DNA of 64,000 nt from Palsa-504 sp963790065 (GCA_963790065.1 CAWBNK010000001.1:744001-808000), one strand, 5' to 3'; shown: positions 24,739 to 34,186, counted from the stretch's first letter. Numbers and translations: made by a program. Notes: generated by a model from the sequence alone, not told the origin.

Positions 24739-26097
24739 ATGCTGGACGCCGCATGCTGGACAGCCCGTCTGGCCGAACTGGCCCGGCAAGCGCGCGTGCC
24801 CGGAGCCGCGCTCGGCATCTGGGCCGACGGGCAGGAAGTGCTGGCCGCGGCCGGCGTGCTGAACTGCGCCACCGGCGTAGAGGTCACCACCGACTCCCTG
24901 TTCCAGGTCGGGTCCATCACCAAGGTGTGGACCGCCACCATGATCATGCAGCTGATCGATGAGGGCCTGCTGTCCCTGGATACGACCGCCGCGGAGGCGC
25001 TGCCCGGCGTGCGGCTGGGCGCCGCGGATCTCGGCGACCACGTCACGGTGGCCCACCTGCTCACCCACACCAGCGGGATCGACGGCGACATCTTTACCGA
25101 CACCGGCCGCGGCGACGACTGCGTGGAACGCTACGTCGGCCTGCTCGAGCGGGCGTGTTCGGCCTTCCCGCCGGGCGGGGCGTACTCCTATTGCAACAGC
25201 GGCTGGGTGGTACTCGGCCGGATCATCGAGGTACTGGACGGCCGGTCGTGGGACGAGTCGCTGCGGGAACGGCTGTGCGGGCCGCTCGAGCTGACGCAGA
25301 CCGTCACGCTGCCCGAGCAAGCGATCCTGCACCGGGCCGCGGTCGGGCACCGGGCCGGAGGCGCCCGCGTCCGAGCCTGGAGTCTGCCGCGCAGTGTCGG
25401 CCCGGCCGGCCTGATCACCGCCACTGCGCACGACCTGCTCACGTTCGTCCGGTTCCACCTCGACGGCGGGTTCGGGCCGGACGGCAAGCGGCTGCTCAGC
25501 GAGGCGTCGGTGGCGGCCATGCAGCAGCCGCGGGCGGTGATCCCGGACTTCAGCACGCCCGGGTCGACCATCGGGCTAGGCTGGCGGGTCTACCACTGGG
25601 CCGGCCATACGATCATCGGGCACGACGGCGACACCGTCGGCCAGTCCGCGTACCTGCGGGTCGACCCGCAGGCCCGGATCGCCGCGTGCCTGCTGACCAA
25701 CTCGGCGGAGTCCACGTCGCTCAAGCGGGCGGTGTTCGCGGAGGTGTTCGGGACCCTGGGAGTGAGCGTGCCACCGCTTCCTCGGCCGGTCGCGGTGAGC
25801 GCGACAGAACTCGACCTGGGACGGCACACCGGCCACTACGAGCGCTCGTCGCGGCGACTCGACGTCTCGGTCCGCGACGGCCGGCTGCACCTGCTGCTGA
25901 CCGCAACGGGCGAGCTGGCCACACTCTCCGAATCAGTTCCCGAGGAGCTGATCCTGCATCCGGCCGACGCGTCGGGAGCGAACTTCGTCTGCCGGTCATA
26001 TGATCGCGAGCCGTGGGTTCCGGTGAGTTTCGGTCAGCTGGCCGACGGTACCCCGTACCTGTTCGGCGGCGGCCGGGTCACGCGCCGCGTCGCATGA
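24739..26097 (+). CDS. Beta-lactamase-fold serine hydrolase (class C / esterase-like)
   Basis: A 452-residue penicillin-binding-protein-fold hydrolase. The catalytic SxxK is SITK (about residues 59-62), the Tyr-x-Asn is YCN (in YSYCNSGW), and the third box is HDGDT. Residues ~350-452 form a C-terminal lipocalin-like extension common in this family. No signal peptide is visible, so it is probably cytoplasmic, and a peptidase or esterase rather than a resistance enzyme. It is divergent from coxL by about 190 bp. Its 3' end overlaps the convergent zinc-ribbon gene by 20 bp. Confidence 0.87.
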   Translation: MLDAACWTARLAELARQARVPGAALGIWADGQEVLAAAGVLNCATGVEVTTDSLFQVGSITKVWTATMIMQLIDEGLLSLDTTAAEALPGVRLGAADLGDHVTVAHLLTHTSGIDGDIFTDTGRGDDCVERYVGLLERACSAFPPGGAYSYCNSGWVVLGRIIEVLDGRSWDESLRERLCGPLELTQTVTLPEQAILHRAAVGHRAGGARVRAWSLPRSVGPAGLITATAHDLLTFVRFHLDGGFGPDGKRLLSEASVAAMQQPRAVIPDFSTPGSTIGLGWRVYHWAGHTIIGHDGDTVGQSAYLRVDPQARIAACLLTNSAESTSLKRAVFAEVFGTLGVSVPPLPRPVAVSATELDLGRHTGHYERSSRRLDVSVRDGRLHLLLTATGELATLSESVPEELILHPADASGANFVCRSYDREPWVPVSFGQLADGTPYLFGGGRVTRRVA

Positions 26098-26323
26098 CCC
26101 GGGGATGATCGCGCCAGGCGGGCATGGTGGCCATGTACTCGAGCGTCTGGCGCTCGATCTCGTGCCGCGGCGCGTCCGGCTGGCGGCGCGCCTGCCAGCC
26201 GACCATCCGCTCGAACCGCTCGTCAAACGATTGCAGGGTGCCGGTCTCGTCGGTGCAGTAGCCGCAGTAGCGGCCGGTCTCGATGGGCATCCCGCAGCTT
26301 TCGCAGGTGGGTGCGGCGGTCAT
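26078..26323 (-). CDS. Small zinc-ribbon protein
   Basis: An 81-residue protein with an N-terminal zinc ribbon (CESCGMPI and CGYC, two CxxC pairs ~16 residues apart), followed by an amphipathic, charged tail with aromatic residues. It resembles the putative zinc-ribbon proteins often associated with AraC/MarR-type regulators. The ATG overlaps the upstream marR stop as ATGA, so it is co-translated with the regulator and may modulate it (inference). Confidence 0.8.
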   Translation of the reverse strand: MTAAPTCESCGMPIETGRYCGYCTDETGTLQSFDERFERMVGWQARRQPDAPRHEIERQTLEYMATMPAWRDHPRVMRRGA

Positions 26324-26811
26324 GGATCCTCCCGTTGGTTGTCCGGCGGCGCCGGAAGGTGCTGGTTGCTGGTGGGGGCGGGTACGGGCGTGGCCAGGTC
26401 GACCAGGGCGCGGAGCCCGGCGATGAGCTCGCCGGCCTGGCCGGGCGGCAGCCGGGCCAAGGCGCGAGCCAGATAGTCCACGCCCAGTACCTCGCGGTCA
26501 CGGCGCAGCACGTCATGACCGCGCGGGGTCAGCCAGATCAGCGTCCGCCGCCGGTCGGCGGGATCATCTTCCCGCTCCAGCAAGCCCTGGCGTTCCAGGT
26601 GGGCGACGATCTCGCTGATCACCGACTGCGCCCGGTTCATGTGCGCCGCGGCCTCGCCCACGGTGAGCGGGCCGGCCAGCGCCAGGTGCTCGAGCACGGC
26701 CCTGGATGCGCCCGGTAGCTGGCTGCGCGGTCCGTCGCGGCGGTGAAAGGTGAGGTAGACAGCGCGGAACAGCTCCGCGAACCGCTCGGCCTGCTCTTGC
26801 TCTGCTGTCAC
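26320..26811 (-). CDS. MarR family transcriptional regulator
   Basis: A 163-residue winged-helix repressor-type protein: N-terminal dimer helix, DNA-recognition helix (MNRAQSVISEIVAHLERQG) and the wing DPADRRRTLIWLTPRG typical of MarR. The C-terminal ~20 residues are Pro-rich and low complexity. The GTG start has GGTGAG directly upstream. It is divergent from the ArsB-like transporter by ~70 bp that hold a CGATATATCG palindrome, a plausible shared operator. It is co-translated with the zinc-ribbon gene. Confidence 0.87.
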   Translation of the reverse strand: MTAEQEQAERFAELFRAVYLTFHRRDGPRSQLPGASRAVLEHLALAGPLTVGEAAAHMNRAQSVISEIVAHLERQGLLEREDDPADRRRTLIWLTPRGHDVLRRDREVLGVDYLARALARLPPGQAGELIAGLRALVDLATPVPAPTSNQHLPAPPDNQREDP

Positions 26812-26832
26812 CTCACCAGGGTTGCGGCCAGG

Positions 26833-26842
26833 CGATATATCG
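26833..26842. promoter_or_regulatory. Palindrome between divergent marR and transporter genes
   Basis: A perfect 10-base palindrome (CGATATATCG) lies in the only A+T-rich part of the 70-bp gap between the divergent marR and ArsB-like genes. Its position suits binding by the MarR protein and control of both directions. The short length makes chance occurrence possible. Confidence 0.4.
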
Positions 26843-26882
26843 TCAATCCCGATGGATCCGGCTGATCGGCGGGAGGACCGCG

Positions 26883-28151
<1,269 letters not shown>

Positions 28152-28157
28152 TCAACA

Positions 28158-28679
28158 TTGACGACCAGTGACAGCACGGATCGTTCGGTAGTCATCTGGG
28201 TGGCCGAGGGGACGTGGCGGGCCAGCGTGGATGCGGCGCTCAGCCTGGCGCCGGCCGCGGCCAGGTTCACGTTGCTGCACGTGACGGCGGCGGAGGTGGC
28301 CGACGCCGCGCATGGCGCCTACGCCGGCCTGCTCGGCCGGGGCGGGCGCGATCCGGGCGAGCGTCTTGATGCGCTCGGGGCCAGCTCAGCAGTCGAGTTG
28401 CTGGACGCCGCGGAGGCCAGGCTGGGCTGCCGGTGCGAACGGCGCGAAGTTCATGGTCAGGCGGAACGGGCCGTGGTGGCCGCGTCCGCCGAGGCGGATC
28501 TGCTCATCGTGGCGCGCGACGGCGACCGGTCCCGAGTGGGGCCGAAGAGCCTGGGCCGGGCCACCCGGTTCGTAGTGGATCATGCCGCCTGCCCGGTGCT
28601 GCTGGTCTGGCCGGAACCCGCACCGGGTGTCGGGACTATGCCCCCGCCGCCACATCACCCTCACCGGCCGGGCCGCTGA
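28158..28679 (+). CDS. Universal stress protein (UspA family)
   Basis: A 173-residue UspA-fold protein. Strand-helix pattern: VVIWVAEGTW, then FTLLHVTAAE, then LLIVARDGD and the C-terminal ATRFVVDHAACPVLLV, which is the characteristic end of the domain. The ATP-binding G-x2-G-x9-G-S/T motif is replaced by RVGPKSLGRATRF, so ATP binding is doubtful. The TTG start is 7 bp downstream of the transporter stop with GGGAGG 10 bases upstream, indicating co-transcription. The last ~20 residues are Pro/His-rich. Confidence 0.82.
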   Translation: MTTSDSTDRSVVIWVAEGTWRASVDAALSLAPAAARFTLLHVTAAEVADAAHGAYAGLLGRGGRDPGERLDALGASSAVELLDAAEARLGCRCERREVHGQAERAVVAASAEADLLIVARDGDRSRVGPKSLGRATRFVVDHAACPVLLVWPEPAPGVGTMPPPPHHPHRPGR

Positions 28680-28754
28680 GCCGGGAAACCCGGACAGGAG
28701 AAGCGACGGCTTGTAGCATCTCCAACACCAAGAGTAGCGAAGGGGTGCGCTGAC

Positions 28755-29306
28755 ATGGCTGACATGACCAGTGAGGCCCGCGTAGTCGCCCTCGACCGGC
28801 TGTGGCCGGACAGCGCTGCCAGCCGCAGCGACGACTTGCTGGATATCGCCTTCGGGTGGACCGATTTCACCAGGTTGCGTCGGCTGGTCGCCGGCCGGTG
28901 CGCGGCGGCTGGGCTGAGCGGATCGCGCCTCGACAACTTCGTCCTGGCCGTGCACGAGATCTCGGCCAACGCCATCGTGCACGCCGGCACGGGCGGCAGG
29001 CTGATCCTGCGGTCCGCCGCGAACGGGCTCCGCTGCCTGATCGAGGACCACGCGTACGGTCCGGGCGATCACGAACCGCCTGCTGCGCCGGATCCGGCCC
29101 AGATTCCCCGGGCCCGCGATGGTTCAGCGGCGCTCGGGCCCGCACGGCCCGAGCCCCGCGATGCGGCAGACCCGGACGAGCCGCACGAGCCCACGGGCGC
29201 GGAAACCGGCCGGGGCCTGTGGCTGGCCGCGCAGCTCACGGACGAGCTGAGCATCACGTCGGGGCCCGACAGCACCATCGTGTCGCTGTACATGCGCTTC
29301 GAGTAG
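28755..29306 (+). CDS. HATPase-domain protein of the RsbW/anti-sigma kinase type
   Basis: A 183-residue single-domain GHKL ATPase. The N-box is VHEISANAIVHAG (about residues 66-78). The G1 box is degraded (IEDHAYGPGD), and a G2-like TGRGLWLAAQL lies at about residues 150-160. A Pro/Ala/Asp-rich insertion occupies residues 110-145. Relatives act as anti-sigma-factor kinases or pathway switches, usually without an encoded sigma factor alongside in actinobacteria. It follows the universal stress protein by ~75 bp with a GAAGGGG site. No sigma or anti-anti-sigma partner is adjacent. Confidence 0.83.
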   Translation: MADMTSEARVVALDRLWPDSAASRSDDLLDIAFGWTDFTRLRRLVAGRCAAAGLSGSRLDNFVLAVHEISANAIVHAGTGGRLILRSAANGLRCLIEDHAYGPGDHEPPAAPDPAQIPRARDGSAALGPARPEPRDAADPDEPHEPTGAETGRGLWLAAQLTDELSITSGPDSTIVSLYMRFE

Positions 29307-29320
29307 ACCCGCCCCCGCAT

Positions 29321-29349
29321 CGATTCGTCAACCACGGGTTGACGAATCG
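29321..29349. promoter_or_regulatory. Palindromic operator O1 upstream of the Clp_N/HTH gene
   Basis: A perfect inverted repeat with 13-base arms (29321-29333 and 29337-29349) and a 3-base centre. Each arm contains the half-site CGTCAAC/GTTGACG. The right arm contains TTGACG (29339-29344), a good -35 hexamer with a TAGAGT hexamer 18 bases downstream, so binding would block the promoter. Confidence 0.7.
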
Positions 29350-29352
29350 GAG

Positions 29353-29375
29353 TGCGTCAACCTAGAGTTGACGCA
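29353..29375. promoter_or_regulatory. Palindromic operator O2 abutting the start codon of the Clp_N/HTH gene
   Basis: A second perfect inverted repeat: arms 29353-29361 and 29367-29375, centre of five bases, with the same CGTCAAC/GTTGACG half-site as O1. Its last base is the A of the ATG. It covers the -10 region and the expected transcription start, so the mRNA is probably leaderless, and no ribosome site is present. Most likely an autoregulatory site. Confidence 0.65.
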
Positions 29376-30127
29376 TGGAGAACCAACCAGTACGACTCGA
29401 CGACCTCATCGGCCACGTCAAGAACCAGCCGGGCACCGCCTTGGATCACGTGTCGGCGGCCATGCAGATCTCCGAGCATCTCGGGGACCTGGCCGACCAC
29501 CTGATCGGTCACTTCGTCGACCAGGCCCGAAAGGCGGGCGCATCCTGGACCGAGATCGGCCAGTCGATGGGCGTCACCAAGCAGGCCGCGCAGAAGCGCT
29601 TCGTGCCGAAGGACCCGGACTGGCAGAACCTGCTGGCAGACGCGTTCCGCGCCCATCCCTTCTCCCGGTTCACCGACCGGGCCAGGCGGACGGTCGTCGC
29701 CGCCCAGGAAGAGGCACGCGAGCAGCGGCACGACCACATTTCCCCTGAGCATCTGATCCTTGGCCTGCTGCACGAGCCCGAGGGAGTGGCCGCCAAGGCC
29801 ATCGAGGCGCTGGGCGTGTCGCAGGACGCGCTGCGCCAGGGCCTGGCCGCGGACCTGGCTCCCGCCGCGGCCGGCGAGCCCGTCTCCGGCCGGATCCCAT
29901 TCACCCCCCGGGCGAAGAAGACCATGGCCCTGGCCGTACGGCACGCCTTGCTGCTCGGCCACAACTACATCGGCACCGAGCACCTGCTGCTCGGCGTGCT
30001 CGATGACGAGGAGATCGCCAGCGGCGACAGCACGACGAGCAAGCTGGGCCTGACCAGTGAGCGCGCTGAGCCGTGGCTCCGGGCCGAACTGCAGCGGCTG
30101 GGTGAGGCCAAGCGCCGCGCGGGCTAG
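29375..30127 (+). CDS. Clp N-domain protein with N-terminal helix-turn-helix
   Basis: A 250-residue protein with no ATPase modules. Residues ~1-50 are helical. Residues ~55-78 (ASWTEIGQSMGVTKQAAQKR) read as a sigma-70-region-4/MarR-like helix-turn-helix. Residues ~95-235 hold two Clp_N repeats of the ClpC/ClpA adaptor-binding type (FTDRARRTVVAAQEEAR with HISPEHLILGLL, then FTPRAKKTMALAVRHA with YIGTEHLLLGVL). Clp_N domains bind substrates and adaptors, so this may be a transcription factor whose sensor senses Clp clients or adaptors. Two palindromes directly upstream suggest autoregulation, and translation is probably leaderless. Confidence 0.8.
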   Translation: MENQPVRLDDLIGHVKNQPGTALDHVSAAMQISEHLGDLADHLIGHFVDQARKAGASWTEIGQSMGVTKQAAQKRFVPKDPDWQNLLADAFRAHPFSRFTDRARRTVVAAQEEAREQRHDHISPEHLILGLLHEPEGVAAKAIEALGVSQDALRQGLAADLAPAAAGEPVSGRIPFTPRAKKTMALAVRHALLLGHNYIGTEHLLLGVLDDEEIASGDSTTSKLGLTSERAEPWLRAELQRLGEAKRRAG

Positions 30128-30156
30128 CCGGTCGCTCGCTCCGGCTGACGGCGCGG

Positions 30157-30190
30157 CGCTAGCTGCCGCGCTAGCTGGCGGCGCTAGCTG
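30157..30190. repeat. Short tandem repeat between the Clp_N and aldo/keto reductase genes
   Basis: Three copies of CGCTAGCTG begin at 30157, 30169 and 30182, separated by 12 and 13 bases; the last covers the TAG stop of the convergent reductase gene. The unit is self-complementary at GCTAGC, so transcripts could pair between copies. It may act as a terminator for both convergent genes. Confidence 0.5.
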
Positions 30191-31245
30191 GCGGCGCGGG
30201 CGGCCAGCGGACGGCGGCGGGCGGCAGGGTCAGTCAGCGCGGGAGGCTGCCAGCCCCCGTCGGGGGCGTTCAGCGTCACGCCGGGCGGCACGATCTGGTC
30301 AATGCGGTCGAGGATCTCGTCATCAAGCGTCACGGTCGCGCCCGCCAGCAGGTCGGTGAGCTGGTCCATGGTGCGCGGGCCGATGATCGCCGAGGTCACG
30401 GCGGGATGCCCGACCACGAAGGCGAGCGCCATGTGGGTCAGCGAGCAGCCCGCGTCGGCGGCGATCTTGATGAGCTCCTCGACGGCGTCGAGCTTGGCCG
30501 CATTCCCCGGCCGGGACGGGTCGAAGCGCTGCGGCAGCCGCCGGGCCCGGCCGGTGCTCATGTCCACGCCGGAGTCGCGGCGGTACCTGCCGGTCAGCCA
30601 GCCGCCGGACAGCGGACTCCAGGCGATGACGCCCATGCCGTACTTCTGGCAAGTCGGCAGGACCCCGGCCTCGATGCCGCGGACGAAGATCGAGTACGGC
30701 GGCTGCTCGCAGCGGAACCGCTCGTGACCGCGCCGGTCCGCCACCCATTGCGCTTCGACGATCTGCTCGGCCGGGAACGTGGAGGAGCCGATGGCGCGGA
30801 CCTTGCCGCCGCGGACCAGGTCGGACAGCGCGGACAGGGTTTCGTCAATGTCGGTGTCCGGGTCCGGGCGATGCATCTGGTACAGGTCGATGTAGTCGGT
30901 CTGCAGCCGGCGCAGGCTGTTCTCGACCTCGCGGACGATCCAGCGGCGCGAGTTCCCGCGCATGTTGACGTCCTCACCCATCGGGCTGTGCGCCTTGGTG
31001 GCCAGTACCACGTCGTCGCGACGGCCGAGCAGCGCCTTCCCGACGATCTCCTCCGACTCCCCCGCCGAGTACACGTCCGCGGTGTCGACGAAGTTGATGC
31101 CGCCATCCAGCGCCGCGTGGATGATCCGGATGCTCTCCTCGTGATCGGGGTTGCCCCACTGGCCGAACATCATCGCGCCCAGGCAGTACGAGCTGACCTT
31201 GATCCCGGTACCGCCGAGCGTACGCATCCGCATCCTGACTGCCAC
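30184..31245 (-). CDS. Aldo/keto reductase
   Basis: A 353-residue NADPH-dependent (beta/alpha)8 oxidoreductase of the AKR superfamily. Catalytic tetrad: Asp and Tyr in FVDTADVYSAG, Lys in VLATKAHSP and His in LYQMHRPDP. Cofactor-binding end: AIIGPRTMDQL. The GTG start is preceded by AAGGTGAAAG. The first residues (VRMRMRTLGGTGIKVS) fit the usual N-terminal hairpin. The substrate cannot be predicted. It is divergent from the MarR-GNAT gene; the TTGCCT-AGGCAA operator lies between them. Confidence 0.9.
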   Translation of the reverse strand: MAVRMRMRTLGGTGIKVSSYCLGAMMFGQWGNPDHEESIRIIHAALDGGINFVDTADVYSAGESEEIVGKALLGRRDDVVLATKAHSPMGEDVNMRGNSRRWIVREVENSLRRLQTDYIDLYQMHRPDPDTDIDETLSALSDLVRGGKVRAIGSSTFPAEQIVEAQWVADRRGHERFRCEQPPYSIFVRGIEAGVLPTCQKYGMGVIAWSPLSGGWLTGRYRRDSGVDMSTGRARRLPQRFDPSRPGNAAKLDAVEELIKIAADAGCSLTHMALAFVVGHPAVTSAIIGPRTMDQLTDLLAGATVTLDDEILDRIDQIVPPGVTLNAPDGGWQPPALTDPAARRRPLAARAAS

Positions 31246-31355
31246 CTTTCACCTTTTTCCCTCACGCCGACCGGTCACTTCCTAGCCTATTTGGCGGTCC
31301 CGGGCGCCTGCGGCCCGGCCGGCGCACGCCTTGTTTACCTGCCGAAGACATGCAT

Positions 31356-31376
31356 ATAGTTGCCTTAGGCAATTAT
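31356..31376. promoter_or_regulatory. MarR-type operator upstream of the MarR-GNAT gene
   Basis: A palindrome TTGCCT-T-AGGCAA (31360-31372), extended to 10-base arms with one mismatch, lies 26 bases before the proposed start of the MarR-GNAT gene in the divergent gap with the aldo/keto reductase. The form is typical for MarR dimers. The likely binder is the adjacent fusion protein itself. Confidence 0.6.
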
Positions 31377-31397
31377 CTGGAGGCGACGTGAGCGAAC

Positions 31398-32360
31398 TTG
31401 ACTGCTGACGGCCTGGCCAGTGCCGGCCTGAGCGGGATAGCGGATGGCGGAGACTCCGCGGTGGCGGCGGTGCGGGCGTTTAACCGGTTCTACACGAACA
31501 TGATCGGGCTGCTGCGCGGCAAGTACCTGGATACCCCGTACTCGCTCACCGAGGCCAGGCTGCTGTTCGAGCTGGCCCAGCGCGACGCCAGCGAGGTCGC
31601 CGACCTGCGCCGGACGGTCGACATCGACGCGGGCTATATGAGCCGGATCCTGGGCCGGTTCTCCTCCGACGGGCTGATCACCCGGGAGCGATCGGCGGCC
31701 GACGCGCGCCGCCAGGTCATCAGGCTGACGGCCTCGGGCCGTTCGGCCACGGCGAGCCTGGACGCGCTGTCGGCCAGGCAGACCGGCGACATGCTGGCCG
31801 CCGTGCGCGAGGATGACCGGCACCGGCTGCTCGATGCCATGCGCGTCATCGCCGACGTCCTGAGCGAATCGCCGCAGCCGCGCGGCTACCTGCTCCGGGA
31901 GCCGGCGCCGGGCGACATGGGCTGGGTGGTGCAGCGGAACGGGGCCGTGTACGCGGAGCAGTTCGGCTGGGACTCCTCGTACGAGGCGCTCGTGGCCAGG
32001 ATCGTCGCCGACTACGTCGACCACTCCGATCCGGGCGCCGAGGCGGCCTGGATCGCCGAGGTGGACGGCACGCCGGCCGGCTGCGTGTTCTGCGTGCGCG
32101 AGAACGCCACGACCGCCCGGCTGCGCCTGCTGCTGGTCGAGCCGTGGGCCCGGGGACTCGGGATCGGGGCCCGGCTGGTCGACGAGGTGCTCAGGTTCGC
32201 GCGGCGGGCCGGGTATTCCTCGATCACGTTGTGGACCAACGACGTCCTGGCCGACGCGAGGCGCATCTACCAGCGGGCCGGGTTCACCCTGGACAACGAG
32301 AACCGCCACCACAGCTTCGGCCAGGACCTCGTGGGACAGAACTGGTCCCGCCGTCTGTAG
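31398..32360 (+). CDS. MarR winged-helix / GNAT acetyltransferase fusion
   Basis: A 320-residue two-domain protein. Residues ~20-160 form a MarR regulator (SLTEARLLFELAQR, then the recognition region DAGYMSRILGRFSSDG and a wing with RRQVIRLTASG). Residues ~170-320 form a GNAT acetyltransferase with the acetyl-CoA loop LLVEPWARGLGIGARLV and a C-terminal YQRAGF motif. Such fusions are common in actinobacteria; the acetyl-acceptor is generally unknown. The TTG start is used because GGAGG lies 14 bases upstream; another start near 31460 is possible. The stop codon lies inside a terminator hairpin. Confidence 0.88.
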   Translation: MTADGLASAGLSGIADGGDSAVAAVRAFNRFYTNMIGLLRGKYLDTPYSLTEARLLFELAQRDASEVADLRRTVDIDAGYMSRILGRFSSDGLITRERSAADARRQVIRLTASGRSATASLDALSARQTGDMLAAVREDDRHRLLDAMRVIADVLSESPQPRGYLLREPAPGDMGWVVQRNGAVYAEQFGWDSSYEALVARIVADYVDHSDPGAEAAWIAEVDGTPAGCVFCVRENATTARLRLLLVEPWARGLGIGARLVDEVLRFARRAGYSSITLWTNDVLADARRIYQRAGFTLDNENRHHSFGQDLVGQNWSRRL

Positions 32361-32372
32361 ACGGCGGGACCA
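32343..32372. terminator. Perfect hairpin terminator between convergent genes
   Basis: Arms 32343-32355 and 32360-32372 pair perfectly over 13 bases with a 4-base loop. The stop codon of the MarR-GNAT gene lies within the loop and right arm. There is no T-tract, as is usual for high-G+C actinobacterial terminators. It probably serves the convergent DUF3349 gene as well. Confidence 0.75.
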
Positions 32373-32386
32373 TGCGGCGGCCGGTG

Positions 32387-32701
32387 TCAGGGATTGGGCC
32401 AGTGTTCCAGGGACGGCTTGGCCAGGGGCCAGCCGGCGCCGGCCAGCCGGGCGCGGACCCGGTTCACGTCGGCCTCGTTCGCCTGGTGGTCGGTGACAGC
32501 AGTGATCGCGTGGCGGATCGCCTCGGCCGACTCCGGCTTGCTCTCGTTCTCAAGCTCCTTGGCGATATCGGCGACCTCATCGTTGGTCAGCTGATTGCCC
32601 AGCAGCGCGAACAGCGGGATGTAGTCGACGTCGGGTACGCCCTCGGGATAGCCGGCGCGCAGCCATTCGACAATCTTGTTGAGCAGCGGTGGCAGCGCCA
32701 T
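32387..32701 (-). CDS. DUF3349 protein
   Basis: A 104-residue, mostly helical protein from the ATG at 32701 (GGAG three bases upstream; the TTG at 32710 is less likely). The DUF3349 pattern is clear: LLNKIVEWLRAGYPEGVP, then DYIPLFALLGNQLTNDEV, and a C-terminal WPL block. Found in mycobacteria and relatives, where structures are solved but the function is not established. It ends convergently against the MarR-GNAT gene. Confidence 0.85.
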   Translation of the reverse strand: MALPPLLNKIVEWLRAGYPEGVPDVDYIPLFALLGNQLTNDEVADIAKELENESKPESAEAIRHAITAVTDHQANEADVNRVRARLAGAGWPLAKPSLEHWPNP

Positions 32702-32750
32702 GTTCTCCAACCCTCTCGATGGGGAAATCCGCGGGCTCGTCCGGCTAAGA

Positions 32751-33020
32751 CTATTTAGCGGGGGCGGGGTGACCGATCTGGTAGACCTCGTAGATACCCC
32801 AGCCGATGGCGGCTAGCACGACCAGGAAACAGACGGCGGCGATAACCATGCCCGCCAGGCTGCCGCCGACCAGGACATCGGAGTCGGCGCCCGCCGTCTG
32901 CGCCCGCGGGCCCTTCGACAGGGAGAACAGGCCCACGGCGAACAATGCCGGGAGCCCCGCGCCGGCGACGAGGCCAAAGACTACGATCTTCCAGATCGCG
33001 GTCAGGTTGATCCACGACAT
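32751..33020 (-). CDS. Small two-helix membrane protein downstream of pit
   Basis: An 89-residue protein with two hydrophobic helices (about residues 10-32 and 53-78) joined by a short polar linker with Gly/Ser. It starts 17 bp after the pit stop codon on the same strand, so it is in the pit transcription unit. Small membrane proteins commonly accompany actinobacterial pit genes, suggesting an accessory role in phosphate uptake (inference from position). Confidence 0.7.
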   Translation of the reverse strand: MSWINLTAIWKIVVFGLVAGAGLPALFAVGLFSLSKGPRAQTAGADSDVLVGGSLAGMVIAAVCFLVVLAAIGWGIYEVYQIGHPAPAK

Positions 33021-33037
33021 TATCCGCTCCTTGTCGC

Positions 33038-34186
33038 TCAGGCCGCTTGCGCGTGCTCGGGTTCGGCCGGGGCGACCGATCCGGTCCAGTCATCGTTGAC
33101 GTTCTTGTGGTCTACCTTGGTGGCGCGCGACCTCCAGTAGATCACCGCCGACAGCGCGGCCAGGACGACGAGGTCGAGAACCACCCCGGAGCCGCCGACC
33201 GCGCGCGCCAGGCCTTCTGCCCCGGCGCCCACCAGTCCGGCCGCCGGCAGGGTGAACAGCCAGGCCGTGGCCATCCGCCCGGCGACATTCCAGCGGACAT
33301 CGGCGCCCTTCTTGCCGAGCCCAGTGCCGATGATCGAGCCGGTAGCGACGTGGGTGGTGGACAGCGAGTAGCCGAAGCTGCTGGACAGCAGGATGACCGC
33401 GGCCGAGGCGGACTCGGCGGCCATGCCCTGCGGCGAATCGATCTCGACCAGGCCCTTGCCCAGGGTCCGGATGACCCGCCAGCCGCCGAGGTAGGTGCCG
33501 AGGCTGATGGCCAGCGCGCAGGACAAGATGACCCAGAACGGGGCGTTCGACTTGGCGGCCAGCGTGCCGTTGGCGATCAGGGCCAGGGTGATGACCCCCA
33601 TCGTCTTCTGGGCGTCGTTGGTGCCGTGAGCCAGCGAAACCATACAGGCCGACCCGATCTGCCCGATCCGGAAGCCATGGCCGCGGGCCCCTTCGCTGAG
33701 GCTGCGGCTGATCCGGTACAGCAGCCAGGTGCCGGTCGCCGCGACGAGGGCGGCGATAATCGGCGAGAGGCCGGCCGGGATGATGACCTTGGAAACCAGG
33801 CCGTGCCAATTGATCGCGTGGCCGCCCGCAGCCGCGATGGTAGCGCCGATCACCCCGCCGATGAGAGCGTGCGACGAGCTCGACGGGATGCCCAACAACC
33901 AGGTAAGCAGGTTCCAGGTGATCCCGCCGGCCAGACCCGCGGCCACCACGGTCAGCGTTACCAGGTTCGTGTCTACTAGCCCGTTGGCGATCGTGGCCGC
34001 GACCGCGAGTGAAAGGAACGCTCCGACGAGGTTCAGCACGCCGGACAAGGCGACCGCGACCCGCGGCTTGAGCGCATTGGTCGCGATCGAGGTGGCCATC
34101 GCGTTGCCTGTGTCGTGAAAGCCATTGGTGAAGTCAAAGGCGAGAGCCGTGATGACCACCAGCACGAGGATCGCAGTGTTGTGCAC
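33038..34186 (-). CDS. pit: Low-affinity inorganic phosphate transporter (Pit)
   Basis: A 382-residue symporter of the PiT family. Both inverted PiT signature motifs are visible: GFHDTGNAMATSIATNALKP in the first half and SLAHGTNDAQKTMGVITLAL in the second, with ten or so hydrophobic helices and a cytoplasmic loop between (RSLSEGARGHGF). It moves phosphate, usually as a neutral metal-phosphate complex, with protons. The GTG at 34186 begins the conserved part; an ATG at 34234 would add 16 residues. Upstream, 34216-34229 contains a small hairpin (CTGTC-GAGA-GACAG) in the leader. Confidence 0.92.
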   Translation of the reverse strand: MHNTAILVLVVITALAFDFTNGFHDTGNAMATSIATNALKPRVAVALSGVLNLVGAFLSLAVAATIANGLVDTNLVTLTVVAAGLAGGITWNLLTWLLGIPSSSSHALIGGVIGATIAAAGGHAINWHGLVSKVIIPAGLSPIIAALVAATGTWLLYRISRSLSEGARGHGFRIGQIGSACMVSLAHGTNDAQKTMGVITLALIANGTLAAKSNAPFWVILSCALAISLGTYLGGWRVIRTLGKGLVEIDSPQGMAAESASAAVILLSSSFGYSLSTTHVATGSIIGTGLGKKGADVRWNVAGRMATAWLFTLPAAGLVGAGAEGLARAVGGSGVVLDLVVLAALSAVIYWRSRATKVDHKNVNDDWTGSVAPAEPEHAQAA

